A DNA stretch of 64,000 nucleotides, from assembly GCF_005145025.1 (NCBI RefSeq), contig NZ_CP039695.1, positions 1,607,501 through 1,671,500 of the forward strand, read 5' to 3'. Source of the stretch: Novosphingobium sp. EMRT-2. GTDB taxonomy: Bacteria; Pseudomonadota; Alphaproteobacteria; Sphingomonadales; Sphingomonadaceae. Below, in pieces: positions 48,365 to 56,949 of the stretch (the stretch's first letter is position 1; each line of letters opens with the position of its first letter). A program made the translations under genes and the position numbers. Below the pieces are notes generated by a model. It ran no database searches. It was given only the letters and a program-made list of their open reading frames with translations, and had not been told where the DNA came from.

Positions 48365-48519
48365 TCGCAGCACAGGCCGACTTCGCCGGCCTTCTCGCGC
48401 GGCTGACGCGCAAGGCCGAAGCGATCGCGCAGGCCCGCGCGGCGCAGCGCGCCGAGGGGACATCGCCCCGGCGCTGGCGCTCCGCCCACCTGCTGTGGCC
48501 GCTGTTCGGACAGGAGTAA
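48361..48519 (+). CDS. Small protein at the GTA g7 position (52 residues)
   Basis: A GTG at 48361 overlaps the g6 stop (GTGA). The product is basic and helical: an ADFAGLLARLTRKAEAIAQA helix, then SPRRWRSAHLLWPLFGQE. In RcGTA this slot holds a head-closure protein of about 110 residues. I do not recognise that family here, so it is either a reduced g7 or a different protein. Confidence 0.6.
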   Translation: MIAAQADFAGLLARLTRKAEAIAQARAAQRAEGTSPRRWRSAHLLWPLFGQE

Positions 48520-48522
48520 GCC

Positions 48523-48918
48523 ATGGAAACCCCCTTTCGCGCGGTGCTGCTGGCCTGGCTGGCGGCGGACCCGGCGCTGGCGAGCGCGCTCAACGCCATC
48601 GTCGAGGAGGCGCCGCTGCGCGCGGCGCTGCCCTGGCTGGCGCTGACCGCCAGCGCCAGCACCGACTGGAGCACCAAGGACGCCACCGGGCGCGAAGTGC
48701 GCGTGGCGCTGGAGCTCAACTATCGCGGGGACGATCCGCTGTCGGACAGCGGGCTGATCGCCGCAATCGAGCGGCGGGTGGAGAGCCTGCCGGCCGACCA
48801 GTCCGCCGCCGGCTTCCGCATCGCAAGCCTGCTGTTCCTGCGCGCCCGCGCCGAGCAGCGCGGCGAGGCCTTGCGCGCCCTGCGCCTAGAATACCGGGCG
48901 CGCCTGCTGGCCGCCTGA
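48523..48918 (+). CDS. GTA g8, DUF3168 tail-terminator-like protein
   Basis: The 131-residue protein matches DUF3168: FRAVLLAWLAADPALASALN at the start, then DWSTKDATGREVRVALELNY near residue 47. This family caps the tail tube in phages. A CAGGAG site lies before ATG 48523. Confidence 0.88.
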   Translation: METPFRAVLLAWLAADPALASALNAIVEEAPLRAALPWLALTASASTDWSTKDATGREVRVALELNYRGDDPLSDSGLIAAIERRVESLPADQSAAGFRIASLLFLRARAEQRGEALRALRLEYRARLLAA

Positions 48919-48944
48919 CCCCCTCATTCCCAAGGAGACCCGAC

Positions 48945-49352
48945 ATGGCAGCCCAGAAGGGAAGCGCCTTCCTGTTGAAGATCAGCGATGGCGCGCCGAC
49001 GCCGACCTACAACACCGTGGCCGGCCTGCGCACCACGCAGATGTCGATCAACGGCGAAACGGTGGTCATCACCAACAAGGATTCGGGCGGCTGGCGTGAA
49101 CTGCTGTCCGGCGCGGGCACACGTTCGGTCACGGTCAGCGCGGCCGGCATCTTCCTGGGCAGCACGGCCGAAGCACAGGTCCGCGCCAACGCCCTGTCCG
49201 GCACGATCGCCGACTACGAGCTGTCGTTCGAGGGCGGCGAGAAGATGCACGGCCGCTTCCTGGTACAGCGGCTCGACTATTCGGGCGATTTCAACGGCGA
49301 GCGCAACTACACGATGACGCTGGAAAGCTCCGGCGCGGTCGCCCCGGCGTGA
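48945..49352 (+). CDS. GTA major tail protein (g9)
   Basis: The 135-residue tail tube subunit matches the phage major tail protein 2 family: MAAQKGSAFLLKISDGAPTP start, VAGLRTTQMSINGETVVITN near residue 25, then LSGAGTRSVTVSAAGIF. AAGGAGA lies upstream of ATG 48945. The stop overlaps g10. Confidence 0.92.
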   Translation: MAAQKGSAFLLKISDGAPTPTYNTVAGLRTTQMSINGETVVITNKDSGGWRELLSGAGTRSVTVSAAGIFLGSTAEAQVRANALSGTIADYELSFEGGEKMHGRFLVQRLDYSGDFNGERNYTMTLESSGAVAPA

Positions 49353-49663
49353 GCGACCAGGCCAACCCCCATCGCGGCGAAACCACGCTGGTGCTGGACG
49401 GGGTGTCACACGCGCTGCGCCCCAGCTTCGCCGCTCTGACCGGGGCCGAGGAGGAACTGGGGCCGCTGTTCGCGCTGGTCGAGCGGGCGGGCGCGGGGGA
49501 ACTGCGCCTTGCCGAAATGGTCGCCCTGTTCTGGCACTGCCTGAAGCGGCGCGAAGGCCTTGCCCGCGATGCCTTCGCCGAAGCCGTCTGCGCCGAAGGC
49601 CTTGCCGCCTGCACCGCGCCGCTGCGCGCGCTGCTAGTGCAGATCCTGCGCGGCAGGGCATGA
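49349..49663 (+). CDS. GTA g10 (GTA-gp10 tail chaperone-like protein)
   Basis: GTG start overlaps the g9 stop (GTGA). The 104-residue protein matches GTA-gp10: NPHRGETTLVLDGVSHALRP, FAALTGAEEELGPLFALVER near residue 28. Predicted tail tube assembly chaperone. The stop overlaps g10.1. Confidence 0.88.
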   Translation: MSDQANPHRGETTLVLDGVSHALRPSFAALTGAEEELGPLFALVERAGAGELRLAEMVALFWHCLKRREGLARDAFAEAVCAEGLAACTAPLRALLVQILRGRA

Positions 49664-49872
49664 GCGCCGATCCCGCCGAAGCGCGCTTCGGACCCGGCGC
49701 GGCGCGCCTTTCGGGCCATGCCGCGCTGCTGCTGGGGTGGTCGCCCGACACGTTCTGGACCGCCACGCCGGAGGAACTCGCCACCGTGCTGGCCGCCTTC
49801 GCACCGGTCGAGGCTGGCGGCATCGACCGCGCCGGACTCAACGCCATGATGGAGCGCGATTGCGATGGATGA
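49660..49872 (+). CDS. GTA g10.1, phage tail assembly chaperone
   Basis: ATG overlaps the g10 stop (ATGA). The 70-residue protein has LLLGWSPDTFWTATPEELAT, typical of Phage_TAC_6 (DUF2376) chaperones. It ends 8 bp inside g11. Confidence 0.87.
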   Translation: MSADPAEARFGPGAARLSGHAALLLGWSPDTFWTATPEELATVLAAFAPVEAGGIDRAGLNAMMERDCDG

Positions 49873-50443
49873 TCTGGATTCGCTGGTAATCGACGTGCGC
49901 GCCAATACCGCCGGCTTCACCGCCGACATCGGCCAGATGCGCAACAACTTCGATTCGGTGCTGGTCGATGGCTTTTCGCGCGCCGGGGATACGCTGGAAC
50001 GCGGCTTGCTGGGCGCGATCCGGCGCGGCAGCCTGGGCTTCGAGGACTTGCGCCGCACCGCGCTGAACGTGGTGGGCGATATCGCCGCGCAAGCTGTCCG
50101 CAACGGGCTGGGATCGATCGCCGGTGGCGGCGGAACCGATGCCGGCGGCGGCATCCCGGGCCTTGGCAGCCTGATCGGATCGCTGTTCGGCCTGCCAGGC
50201 CGCGCGACCGGCGGGCCGGTGGCGCCCGGACGCGGCTATGTGGTGGGCGAACGCGGGCCGGAACTGTTCGTGCCGACGTCCGCCGGGCGCGTCGAAAGCG
50301 GCGGCGGCGGCGGCGGGGGCGGGCGCAACGTCAACGTCTCGATCCGCGTGGTCTCCCCGGCGGGGAGCAGCCATCCCGAAAGCCTGCGCCGGTCCAGCCG
50401 CCAGGTGGCGCAGGCGGTCCGCCGCGCGCTGACCGACTATTGA
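49865..50443 (+). CDS. GTA tail tape measure protein (g11), short
   Basis: At 192 residues it is very short for a tape measure but near the RcGTA g11 length. The N-terminus DSLVIDVRANTAGFTADIGQ matches lambda-type tape measure C domains. A glycine-rich middle and PGRGYVVGERGPELFVP near residue 122 are typical of tape-measure ends. The length predicts a short tail. Confidence 0.85.
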   Translation: MDDLDSLVIDVRANTAGFTADIGQMRNNFDSVLVDGFSRAGDTLERGLLGAIRRGSLGFEDLRRTALNVVGDIAAQAVRNGLGSIAGGGGTDAGGGIPGLGSLIGSLFGLPGRATGGPVAPGRGYVVGERGPELFVPTSAGRVESGGGGGGGGRNVNVSIRVVSPAGSSHPESLRRSSRQVAQAVRRALTDY

Positions 50444-50469
50444 CCTCGCCCGCCACGGGAGCACGAGAC

Positions 50470-52836
50470 ATGAGCTTCTGGCTCGCCAAGCGCCGCACGG
50501 TGCAGCAGACGGACACCATCCAGCGGTTCGATCCGCGTTTCTGGACGGTCGATTTCCCGCGCCCGGCGATGGCCGCCGTGACCACGATCGCGCCTGACGG
50601 GCTGCGCGTGGACGCGGTGTTTCTCAAGGCCGATGACATGGTCGGCCTGATCTGGGAAAGCGAGGACCGGTGCGACCATCCGCTGCTGTCCTACGAAACC
50701 AGCCGCGACTACAGCCGGCTGACGCTGGCGTTCCGCTGGCGCTCTTCCGGCGTGATGCCGCTCGACGCGCTCGACGGCCCGACGCTGACGATCGAGGGGC
50801 GCGATGCCGCCGGAGCCCTGCACACCTGGTACGTGCGGCTGTGGAACTACGCCACGGGAACGCCGACCGACGCGCGGATCACCTTGCGCTTTTCCGATCT
50901 CGCCGGCGGATTCACGCTGCCCAGCGAAGCCGACGCGGTCCATCCGGCGGACATCGACCGCCTGTTCGTGTCGCTGGTGGCGCCGGGCTATGACGCGGGC
51001 AGCGAGACCCCGTTCGCCGCCGCCGCGAACGGCTGGGTGGAAATAACCGACATCCGCTGCCAGGGGCACAGGCCCATGCTGACGGTGGGCGACGTGATGA
51101 TCCCGCCGCACGGGTTGTCGATCGCGACCGGATACGACGATGCCTATAACCAGACCCCGGCGCGCGTGCTGCGCGCGGTGCGGGGCCTCGGCTATCGGGG
51201 CAGCATCAACCACTACCTGGGGATGAGCCATTTCCTCGCGCTGGTGGCCGACGGCGCGGGCGGGTTCGTGGTCGACCCCGATCTGCCGGCGTTGAACGCC
51301 GCCGCCGACGCCTGGCACCGGGATTTTCTGGCGCGGGCGAAAGCGGCCGGCCATGCCGTGATCCTCTCGCAATCCTACGAGGTGCTGGCGCAGCATTGCC
51401 CGGCAGACTGGCAGCAGCACGCCGACGACGGCACACCCGCGCGGACCGGATGGTCTCCCCCTTCGGCCCTGCTTTCCCCGGCCAGCGCCCCGGCGATGGC
51501 GTGGCTGCGCAAGGTGGCGGTGACGCTGGCCGGCCTGATGCGCGATGCCGGGCAACCGGTGCTGTATCAGGTGGGCGAGCCTTGGTGGTGGATCACGCCC
51601 GATCGCCGCATCTGCCTGTACGACGATGCGGCGCGCGCGGCTTTCGGCGGCGATCCGGTGGTCATTCCCGATCTGGCGGCGGCGCTTTCGCCCGCGCAGA
51701 CAGCGTTGCTCGACGCGGCCGGCGCGCTGCTGGCGCAATCGACGGCGGACCTGGCGGAAGCGGTGCGCGAGGCGGCCGGAAGCGCGGGCGCGACGATCCA
51801 TCTTCTCACGTTCCTGCCCACGGTGCTCGATCCCGCCATGCCGGAAGCGCGGCGCGCGAACCTGCCCATCGGCTGGGCATCGCCCGCGTTCGACGTGCTT
51901 CAGATCGAGGATTACGACTGGGTCACCGCCGGCGCGGAAGGGTTGCGGGCGCAGGGCCGCGCCACCGTGGAAGCGCGGCTGGGCTATGCGCGCGCAGCAC
52001 AGCATTACCTCGCAGGCTTCGTGCCCGATGCCGGCGGCGCGGAAAGCCAGTGGCCGCGCATCGATGCCGGCGCAAGCGAGACGCAGGCGCTGGGCGTGGC
52101 GCAATGCTTCGTCTGGGCCTTGCCACAAGTAAGCCGAGACGGCTTCACGCGGCTGCCCGATCCCGCCGCGCCGCTTCCCGAACCACACTCAGGCGAGGAA
52201 CCGACGATGCAGGCTTTCGACGACGTGCTGTTCCCACTGGCGCTGGGCCGCGACGCTACGGTGACGCCGGAATTCGCGACCAGCGTGACGATCACCGCAT
52301 CGGGCTTCGAGCGCCGCAACAGCCTGTGGTCCGATGCGCGGCTGCGCTTCGATGTCGGCCCCGGCGTCCGGTCCGAGGCGGAGCTGGGCACGCTGATCGG
52401 TTTCTTCCGCGCCCGGCGCGGGCAGGCGCGCGGCTTCCGATTGCGCGATCCGTCGGACCACAGCTCGTGCGGCATGACCGGTACGCCGACGCCGCTGGAC
52501 CAGTGGATCGGCACGGGCGACGGCCTGACCGCGCGCTTCGCGCTGGCGAAGCATTATGGCGAAGGCAGCGAGGCGCAGCGGCGGCGCGTGACCCGACCCC
52601 GCGCGGACAGCGTGACCGTAAGCATCGATGGCGTCACGGCAGGCGGGTGGTCGCTGGAGGACAAGGGCGTGATCCTGTTTGCCGAAGCGCCGGCCGCAGG
52701 CGCGGCGATCCGCGCGGGCTTCCTGTTCGATGTGCCCGTGCGCTTCGCGGAGGACCGGCTCGACATCTCCGGCGCAGCCTTTGCCGCCGGCGAAGCGCCG
52801 AGCGTACCGCTGATCGAACTGCGCGAGGACGCCTGA
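50470..52836 (+). CDS. GTA gp12 (DUF2460) fused to a large TIM-barrel-like N-terminal module
   Basis: The 788-residue protein consists of an unusual N-terminal module of 579 residues and a C-terminal DUF2460/gp12 unit of 209 residues (starts MQAFDDVLFPLALGRDATVT). Residues about 1-200 look like a beta-rich domain. Residues about 210-565 look like a TIM barrel with QVGEPWWWI (E370) and VLQIEDYDWV (E480, D481), placed like glycosidase acid residues. RcGTA gp12 is only the C-terminal part. ATG 50470 follows GGGAG. A GAGGAA-ATG inside (52195-52209) could start gp12 alone. Confidence 0.85.
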   Translation: MSFWLAKRRTVQQTDTIQRFDPRFWTVDFPRPAMAAVTTIAPDGLRVDAVFLKADDMVGLIWESEDRCDHPLLSYETSRDYSRLTLAFRWRSSGVMPLDALDGPTLTIEGRDAAGALHTWYVRLWNYATGTPTDARITLRFSDLAGGFTLPSEADAVHPADIDRLFVSLVAPGYDAGSETPFAAAANGWVEITDIRCQGHRPMLTVGDVMIPPHGLSIATGYDDAYNQTPARVLRAVRGLGYRGSINHYLGMSHFLALVADGAGGFVVDPDLPALNAAADAWHRDFLARAKAAGHAVILSQSYEVLAQHCPADWQQHADDGTPARTGWSPPSALLSPASAPAMAWLRKVAVTLAGLMRDAGQPVLYQVGEPWWWITPDRRICLYDDAARAAFGGDPVVIPDLAAALSPAQTALLDAAGALLAQSTADLAEAVREAAGSAGATIHLLTFLPTVLDPAMPEARRANLPIGWASPAFDVLQIEDYDWVTAGAEGLRAQGRATVEARLGYARAAQHYLAGFVPDAGGAESQWPRIDAGASETQALGVAQCFVWALPQVSRDGFTRLPDPAAPLPEPHSGEEPTMQAFDDVLFPLALGRDATVTPEFATSVTITASGFERRNSLWSDARLRFDVGPGVRSEAELGTLIGFFRARRGQARGFRLRDPSDHSSCGMTGTPTPLDQWIGTGDGLTARFALAKHYGEGSEAQRRRVTRPRADSVTVSIDGVTAGGWSLEDKGVILFAEAPAAGAAIRAGFLFDVPVRFAEDRLDISGAAFAAGEAPSVPLIELREDA
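52195..52209 (+). promoter_or_regulatory. Internal ribosome binding site and in-frame ATG for separate gp12
   Basis: GAGGAA at 52195-52200 lies 6 bp before an in-frame ATG at 52207. Translation from here would give exactly the 209-residue DUF2460 protein, the usual length of free gp12. Whether this site is used, or is a relic of a gene fusion, is unknown. Confidence 0.5.
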
Positions 52837-52837
52837 C

Positions 52838-53662
52838 ATGGCCGGGAGCACCCGCACCTGGTTCACCGGCCCACTGGAAACGGTGGCTACCTGGTGGCGC
52901 ATCGAACGCGCCGACGGCGTGACGCTGGGCTTCACCAGCCACGACCGCGATTTGGCGTTCGACGGCCTCACGTATCGCACCGCGCCCGGCATGGTGCCGT
53001 CCGCCATCCGCCGGACGGCGACATTCGAGGCGGACAGCGCGGAAATCACCGGCGCGCTGAGCCACGACGCCATCAGCGAGACCGATCTCGCCGCCGGGCG
53101 CTTCGACGGCGCGCGCATCGCCATGGGGCTGGTGGACTGGGAAACGCTGGAAACGACAACGCTGCACAGCGGAGCGATCGGCACGGTCGGACGGGAGAGC
53201 ACCGGCTTTTCCGCCGAACTGCTTTCGCTGAAGGACCAGCTAAGCCGCGATGTGGTGCCCCGAACCGCACCGACCTGTCGTGCCGCGTTCTGCGGGGAAG
53301 GCTGCACGCTTTCCGGCACGCGGTTCGAGCACGACGCCACGCTGATGGATATAACGGAAGCCGGGGACGCGATTCGCATCGCCTGTGCCGTTCCCGCAAA
53401 TGCCCTGCTGTTCGGCCGCGTGCGCTGGATCGACGGACCGAGCGCGGGCCTGACGCGGCACGTCATCGGAGTCGATGGCGACTGGATCGCGCTGGACCAA
53501 CCGGTCTTCGCCACCATTTCCGACGGCGGACGCCTGCTGGTGCGCGAAGGGTGCGATCACACGCTGCAGACCTGCGCGGACCGCTTCGGCAACGCGGTGA
53601 ACTTCCAGGGCGAGCCGTTCCTGCCGGGCAACGATCTGCTGACCCGCTATCCCCCGGCATGA
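52838..53662 (+). CDS. GTA gp13 (DUF2163), tail hub with cysteine cluster
   Basis: The 274-residue protein has SRDVVPRTAPTCRAAFCGEG (C147, C152, then C156) and a late REGCDHTLQTCADRFGN (C239, C246), followed by FQGEPFLPGNDL. These cysteines match the Fe-S ligand pattern in lambda gpL-type hubs and RcGTA gp13. It begins 1 bp after g12 ends and overlaps g14 by ATGA. Confidence 0.92.
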   Translation: MAGSTRTWFTGPLETVATWWRIERADGVTLGFTSHDRDLAFDGLTYRTAPGMVPSAIRRTATFEADSAEITGALSHDAISETDLAAGRFDGARIAMGLVDWETLETTTLHSGAIGTVGRESTGFSAELLSLKDQLSRDVVPRTAPTCRAAFCGEGCTLSGTRFEHDATLMDITEAGDAIRIACAVPANALLFGRVRWIDGPSAGLTRHVIGVDGDWIALDQPVFATISDGGRLLVREGCDHTLQTCADRFGNAVNFQGEPFLPGNDLLTRYPPA

Positions 53663-54054
53663 ACGCCGATCTGGCCGCCGCCGCGCTGAACCTGATCGGC
53701 ACGCCGTTCCGGCTGCACGGCCGCGATCCGGCGACGGGGCTGGATTGCGTGGGGCTGGTCGCCGAGGCCATGCGCCGCGCCGGATTTCATCCGGTTCCGC
53801 CCGGCGGATACGGCCTGCGCGCCTTGTCCGTCGACGCGCTGGTTCCCCATGCGGGGGCCAGCGGCCTCGTGCCCGTGCCGCGCGACGGCGACGTAGTGCT
53901 GGCGCGCGTCAGCCCGGTGCAGGCGCACCTGCTGATCGCCGCGCCGGACGGCTTCGTCCACGCCCACGCCGGCCTTCGCCGCGTGACCTTCCTGCCCGGC
54001 CCCCTTCCCTGGCCGGTGCCGCTCGCATGGCGCATCCCGTCCGAAAGGCCCTGA
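53659..54054 (+). CDS. GTA gp14, NlpC/P60 cell-wall peptidase
   Basis: The 131-residue peptidase has catalytic C30 in GLDCVGLVAE and histidine H90 in VQAHLLIAA. In RcGTA gp14 locally digests peptidoglycan so DNA can enter the recipient. Start ATG 53659 overlaps g13. Confidence 0.92.
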   Translation: MNADLAAAALNLIGTPFRLHGRDPATGLDCVGLVAEAMRRAGFHPVPPGGYGLRALSVDALVPHAGASGLVPVPRDGDVVLARVSPVQAHLLIAAPDGFVHAHAGLRRVTFLPGPLPWPVPLAWRIPSERP

Positions 54055-54060
54055 ACGATC

Positions 54061-56268
54061 ATGGCAACGCTACTTCTGACCGCTGCCGGCACCGCGATCG
54101 GCGGGCCGCTGGGCGGCGCAATCGGTGCCCTCGCCGGACGCCAGATCGACGCGGCGATCATTGGCACCCGCCAGATCGAAGGCCCGCGCCTGAAGGACCT
54201 TGCCGTCCAGACATCGAGCTATGGCTCCGCGCTGCCGCTGCACTTCGGCACGATGCGCGCCGCCGGGAGCGTGATCTGGGCGACCGACCTGCAGGAACAT
54301 GCGACGCGCGAGGGCAGCAAGGGACGCCCCACGGCAACGCGCTATAGCTATACCGCGTCGTTCGCGGTGGCGCTCGCCAGCCGCCCGGTCAGCGGGATCG
54401 GCCGCGTGTGGGCGGACGGCAACCTGCTGCGCGGGGCGGCGGGCGACCTCAAGGTGGGCGGGGCCATGCGCGTCCACACCGGATACGGCGACCAGCCGGT
54501 CGATCCGCTGATCGCGCAGGCCGAAGGGATCGACCGCTGCCCTGCGTTTCGCAACACCGCCTACGTGGTGTTCGAGGATCTGGAACTCGCCGATTTTGGC
54601 AACCGCATTCCATCGCTCACGTTCGAGGTCATCGCCGACAGCGAGGGCTGCACCATGGCGCGGATCATCACCGCGCTACTGCCCGAGACTCTCAGCGCGG
54701 CCATCGACACGGCATTGTCCGGCTTCAGCGTGGATCAGGGAACGTGCGGCGATATCCTTGCCACCCTGTCCGATGCGATTCCCCTCGCCTGCGTGGTGCA
54801 TGACGGCGTGCTGGACATCCGGCTGGCAGAAACGGTCGGCGATACCCCCGCCCCCCTCCTGCCCCAACCGGCGGCGACAGGCGACGGCAACCCGGACGAC
54901 ACGAAGGGCGACGGATGGACTCATCGGCGCGAACCTCTGCCGACGGTGCGCCAGTGCGGCGTGCGCTATTACGACCCCGCGCGCGACTACCAGCCGGGGC
55001 TGCAACGCGGCATCGGACGCAGCGAGGCGGGCACGCTGGCGGTGATCGAACTCCCTGCGGCGATCGACGCCGCGCAGGCCCGCTGGCTGGCGGAAGCGGC
55101 CAGCCAGCGGGCGAGCCGCCCGCGCGACACCATGCGCTATCGCGTGACCGAGATCGGCCCCGCGACCGCCCCCGGCGCGATCGTCCGCGTGCCGGTTGCA
55201 ACCGGCCTGTGGCGGATCGAACAATGGGAATGGCAGCAGGACGGGGTGATGCTCGATCTGGTCGCGCTGCGCATGGGCGCGGGAACGGGCGGCGGCGCAA
55301 CGACCGCCGATCCCGGCCGCTGCCTGGGCGCGATCGACCTGCCTGCCCCGCCTACCCGGCTGGTGGCGTTCGAACTGCCCTGGGACGGCATCGGCGATGG
55401 GAACACGCCCGCGCTGTTCGCCGGGGTGTCTGGTGCGAGCGCCGGCTGGCGCGGCGCGGCGTTGTTCGCAACCACGGTGGCCGGGGACGCCATGCGCCCA
55501 CTGGGCGGCAGCGGCCAGCAGCGCGCCATCGTCGGAAAGTGCGAGTCGGCTTTGTCAGCGGCCTCGCCGCTGCTGGTGGACAGAAGCTCGACCGTGGATG
55601 TCCGCCTGGCCGCCGCCGATCTTGTCCTGGCCGATGCAACGCTGGCAAGTCTGCTCGACGGCGCCAACCGCGCGCTGATCGGCGCCGAAGTCATCCAGTT
55701 CATGCGCGCGGAGCCGCTTGGCGACGGGCTGTGGCGCCTGTCGGGCCTGCTGCGCGGACGCGGCGGCAGCGAAGGAGCGATTGGCCAGCACGCGGCCGGA
55801 GAGGACTTCGTCCTGCTCGACGACCGCATCACCACGCTTGACCCAAGGATCGTCGGCGAGGCGGCCAGCGCACGCATCGCAGCGATCGGACCGGGCGACG
55901 CGGCGGCCGTCAGCACGCCAATCGCGGGCGCCGGAACGACCTGCCGCCCGCTTGCGCCGGTTCACGGCGCGGTGCGGCAAAGCGAAACGGGCGGCATCTC
56001 CCTGACATGGGTGAGGCGCGCGAGAGGCGCGTGGGTCTGGGCCGACGGGGTCGACGTACCGCTGAACGAGGACGTGGAACGTTGGACGATAGGTTATGGC
56101 GACGCCGTAACGCCGGCTGTGGGATGGGAAACGGACGTTGCCCGGCTCGATCTCTCGCCCGCGCAGACCGAGTCACTGCTCAGCCTGGACGCGCCGCCCC
56201 AGTTTCACATCCGCCAGAGCGGACGCGCCGCGCTCTCCCGGCCGCTCACCATTTTCCTGCCGGACTGA
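54061..56268 (+). CDS. GTA gp15-type tail-tip / host-contact protein, short form
   Basis: The 735-residue protein begins with a hydrophobic glycine-rich segment (TAAGTAIGGPLGGAIGALAG), then SYGSALPLHFGTMRAAGSVI and IPSLTFEVIAD, a pattern of putative phage tail protein (Phage-tail_3). RcGTA gp15 is about 1300 residues and contains a TIM-barrel (GTA_TIM) region that I do not find here. The missing module may be related to the one fused to g12. It is 6 bp after g14. Confidence 0.88.
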   Translation: MATLLLTAAGTAIGGPLGGAIGALAGRQIDAAIIGTRQIEGPRLKDLAVQTSSYGSALPLHFGTMRAAGSVIWATDLQEHATREGSKGRPTATRYSYTASFAVALASRPVSGIGRVWADGNLLRGAAGDLKVGGAMRVHTGYGDQPVDPLIAQAEGIDRCPAFRNTAYVVFEDLELADFGNRIPSLTFEVIADSEGCTMARIITALLPETLSAAIDTALSGFSVDQGTCGDILATLSDAIPLACVVHDGVLDIRLAETVGDTPAPLLPQPAATGDGNPDDTKGDGWTHRREPLPTVRQCGVRYYDPARDYQPGLQRGIGRSEAGTLAVIELPAAIDAAQARWLAEAASQRASRPRDTMRYRVTEIGPATAPGAIVRVPVATGLWRIEQWEWQQDGVMLDLVALRMGAGTGGGATTADPGRCLGAIDLPAPPTRLVAFELPWDGIGDGNTPALFAGVSGASAGWRGAALFATTVAGDAMRPLGGSGQQRAIVGKCESALSAASPLLVDRSSTVDVRLAAADLVLADATLASLLDGANRALIGAEVIQFMRAEPLGDGLWRLSGLLRGRGGSEGAIGQHAAGEDFVLLDDRITTLDPRIVGEAASARIAAIGPGDAAAVSTPIAGAGTTCRPLAPVHGAVRQSETGGISLTWVRRARGAWVWADGVDVPLNEDVERWTIGYGDAVTPAVGWETDVARLDLSPAQTESLLSLDAPPQFHIRQSGRAALSRPLTIFLPD

Positions 56269-56299
56269 ACGCCAGTTCCTCCCCGATCGGAGCACGACC

Positions 56300-56752
56300 A
56301 TGACCGACCCGACAAGTTTCGCCTCCACAACGGCTCGATTCAACCTGCCGCTGCTCCATGCGGGGCAGTCACAGAAGGAAGTGACGGTCAACGAAAGCCT
56401 GCTCCTGCTCGACTCGCTGGCGCACACGGCGGTGGAGGGGGAAACCGCCACGCCGCCGGAAACGCCGGAAAACGGGCAAGCCTGGCTGGTAGCGGCGGAC
56501 GGCACGGACGCTTTCAGCGGGCATGACCAGGCCCTTGCCGTGTGGGGTGAAGGGGGATGGCGCTTTCTTCCCCCGCGCGAAGGCATGCGAGTGTTCGATC
56601 GCGAACGGCAATGCTTCCGCCTGTTTGCGGAAGAGTGGCGCGGTATCGAGGCGCCGGTGCTGCCCACGGGCGGCAGCACGATCGACGTGGAAGCGCGCGC
56701 ATTTCTCGCCGATCTGGTTCAAAGTTTGCGGAATTGCGGTTTGCTCCCCTGA
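56300..56752 (+). CDS. DUF2793 protein at the end of the GTA cluster
   Basis: The 150-residue protein has ARFNLPLLHAGQSQKEVTVN near residue 12 and PENGQAWLVAADGTDAFSGH near 56, which define DUF2793, often found behind GTA tail genes in alphaproteobacteria. A role in fibre or receptor binding is possible but unproven. Confidence 0.87.
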   Translation: MTDPTSFASTTARFNLPLLHAGQSQKEVTVNESLLLLDSLAHTAVEGETATPPETPENGQAWLVAADGTDAFSGHDQALAVWGEGGWRFLPPREGMRVFDRERQCFRLFAEEWRGIEAPVLPTGGSTIDVEARAFLADLVQSLRNCGLLP

Positions 56753-56769
56753 AATTACGGGAACAAACG

Positions 56770-56801
56770 CCCTCATGAAGCATTTCGGCGGAACATGAGG
56801 G
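56770..56801 (+). terminator. Possible terminator hairpin after the GTA cluster
   Basis: CCCTCAT and ATGAGGG form a 7-bp stem with an 18-nt loop and are followed by TATTTCT. It lies 18 bp after the last GTA gene. The large loop and imperfect T-tract make it only a candidate. Confidence 0.4.
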
Positions 56802-56949
56802 TATTTCTGCCGCGGTTTACGAAGAGGCGCAGCGCAACAGCGTTGTATTTTCGCAACACCTGGCAAGCGTGCCCGCTTGCATGAGCACTTGAGAACCGGT
56901 AGACAACCGCCACGACGTGGCAAGATTATTGCAAAAAGGGGAATCAATA

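Noticed and set aside
42660..56752. Active or cryptic prophage
   Set aside because: No integrase, repressor, replication, lysis or attachment repeats; gene order and content match GTAs.
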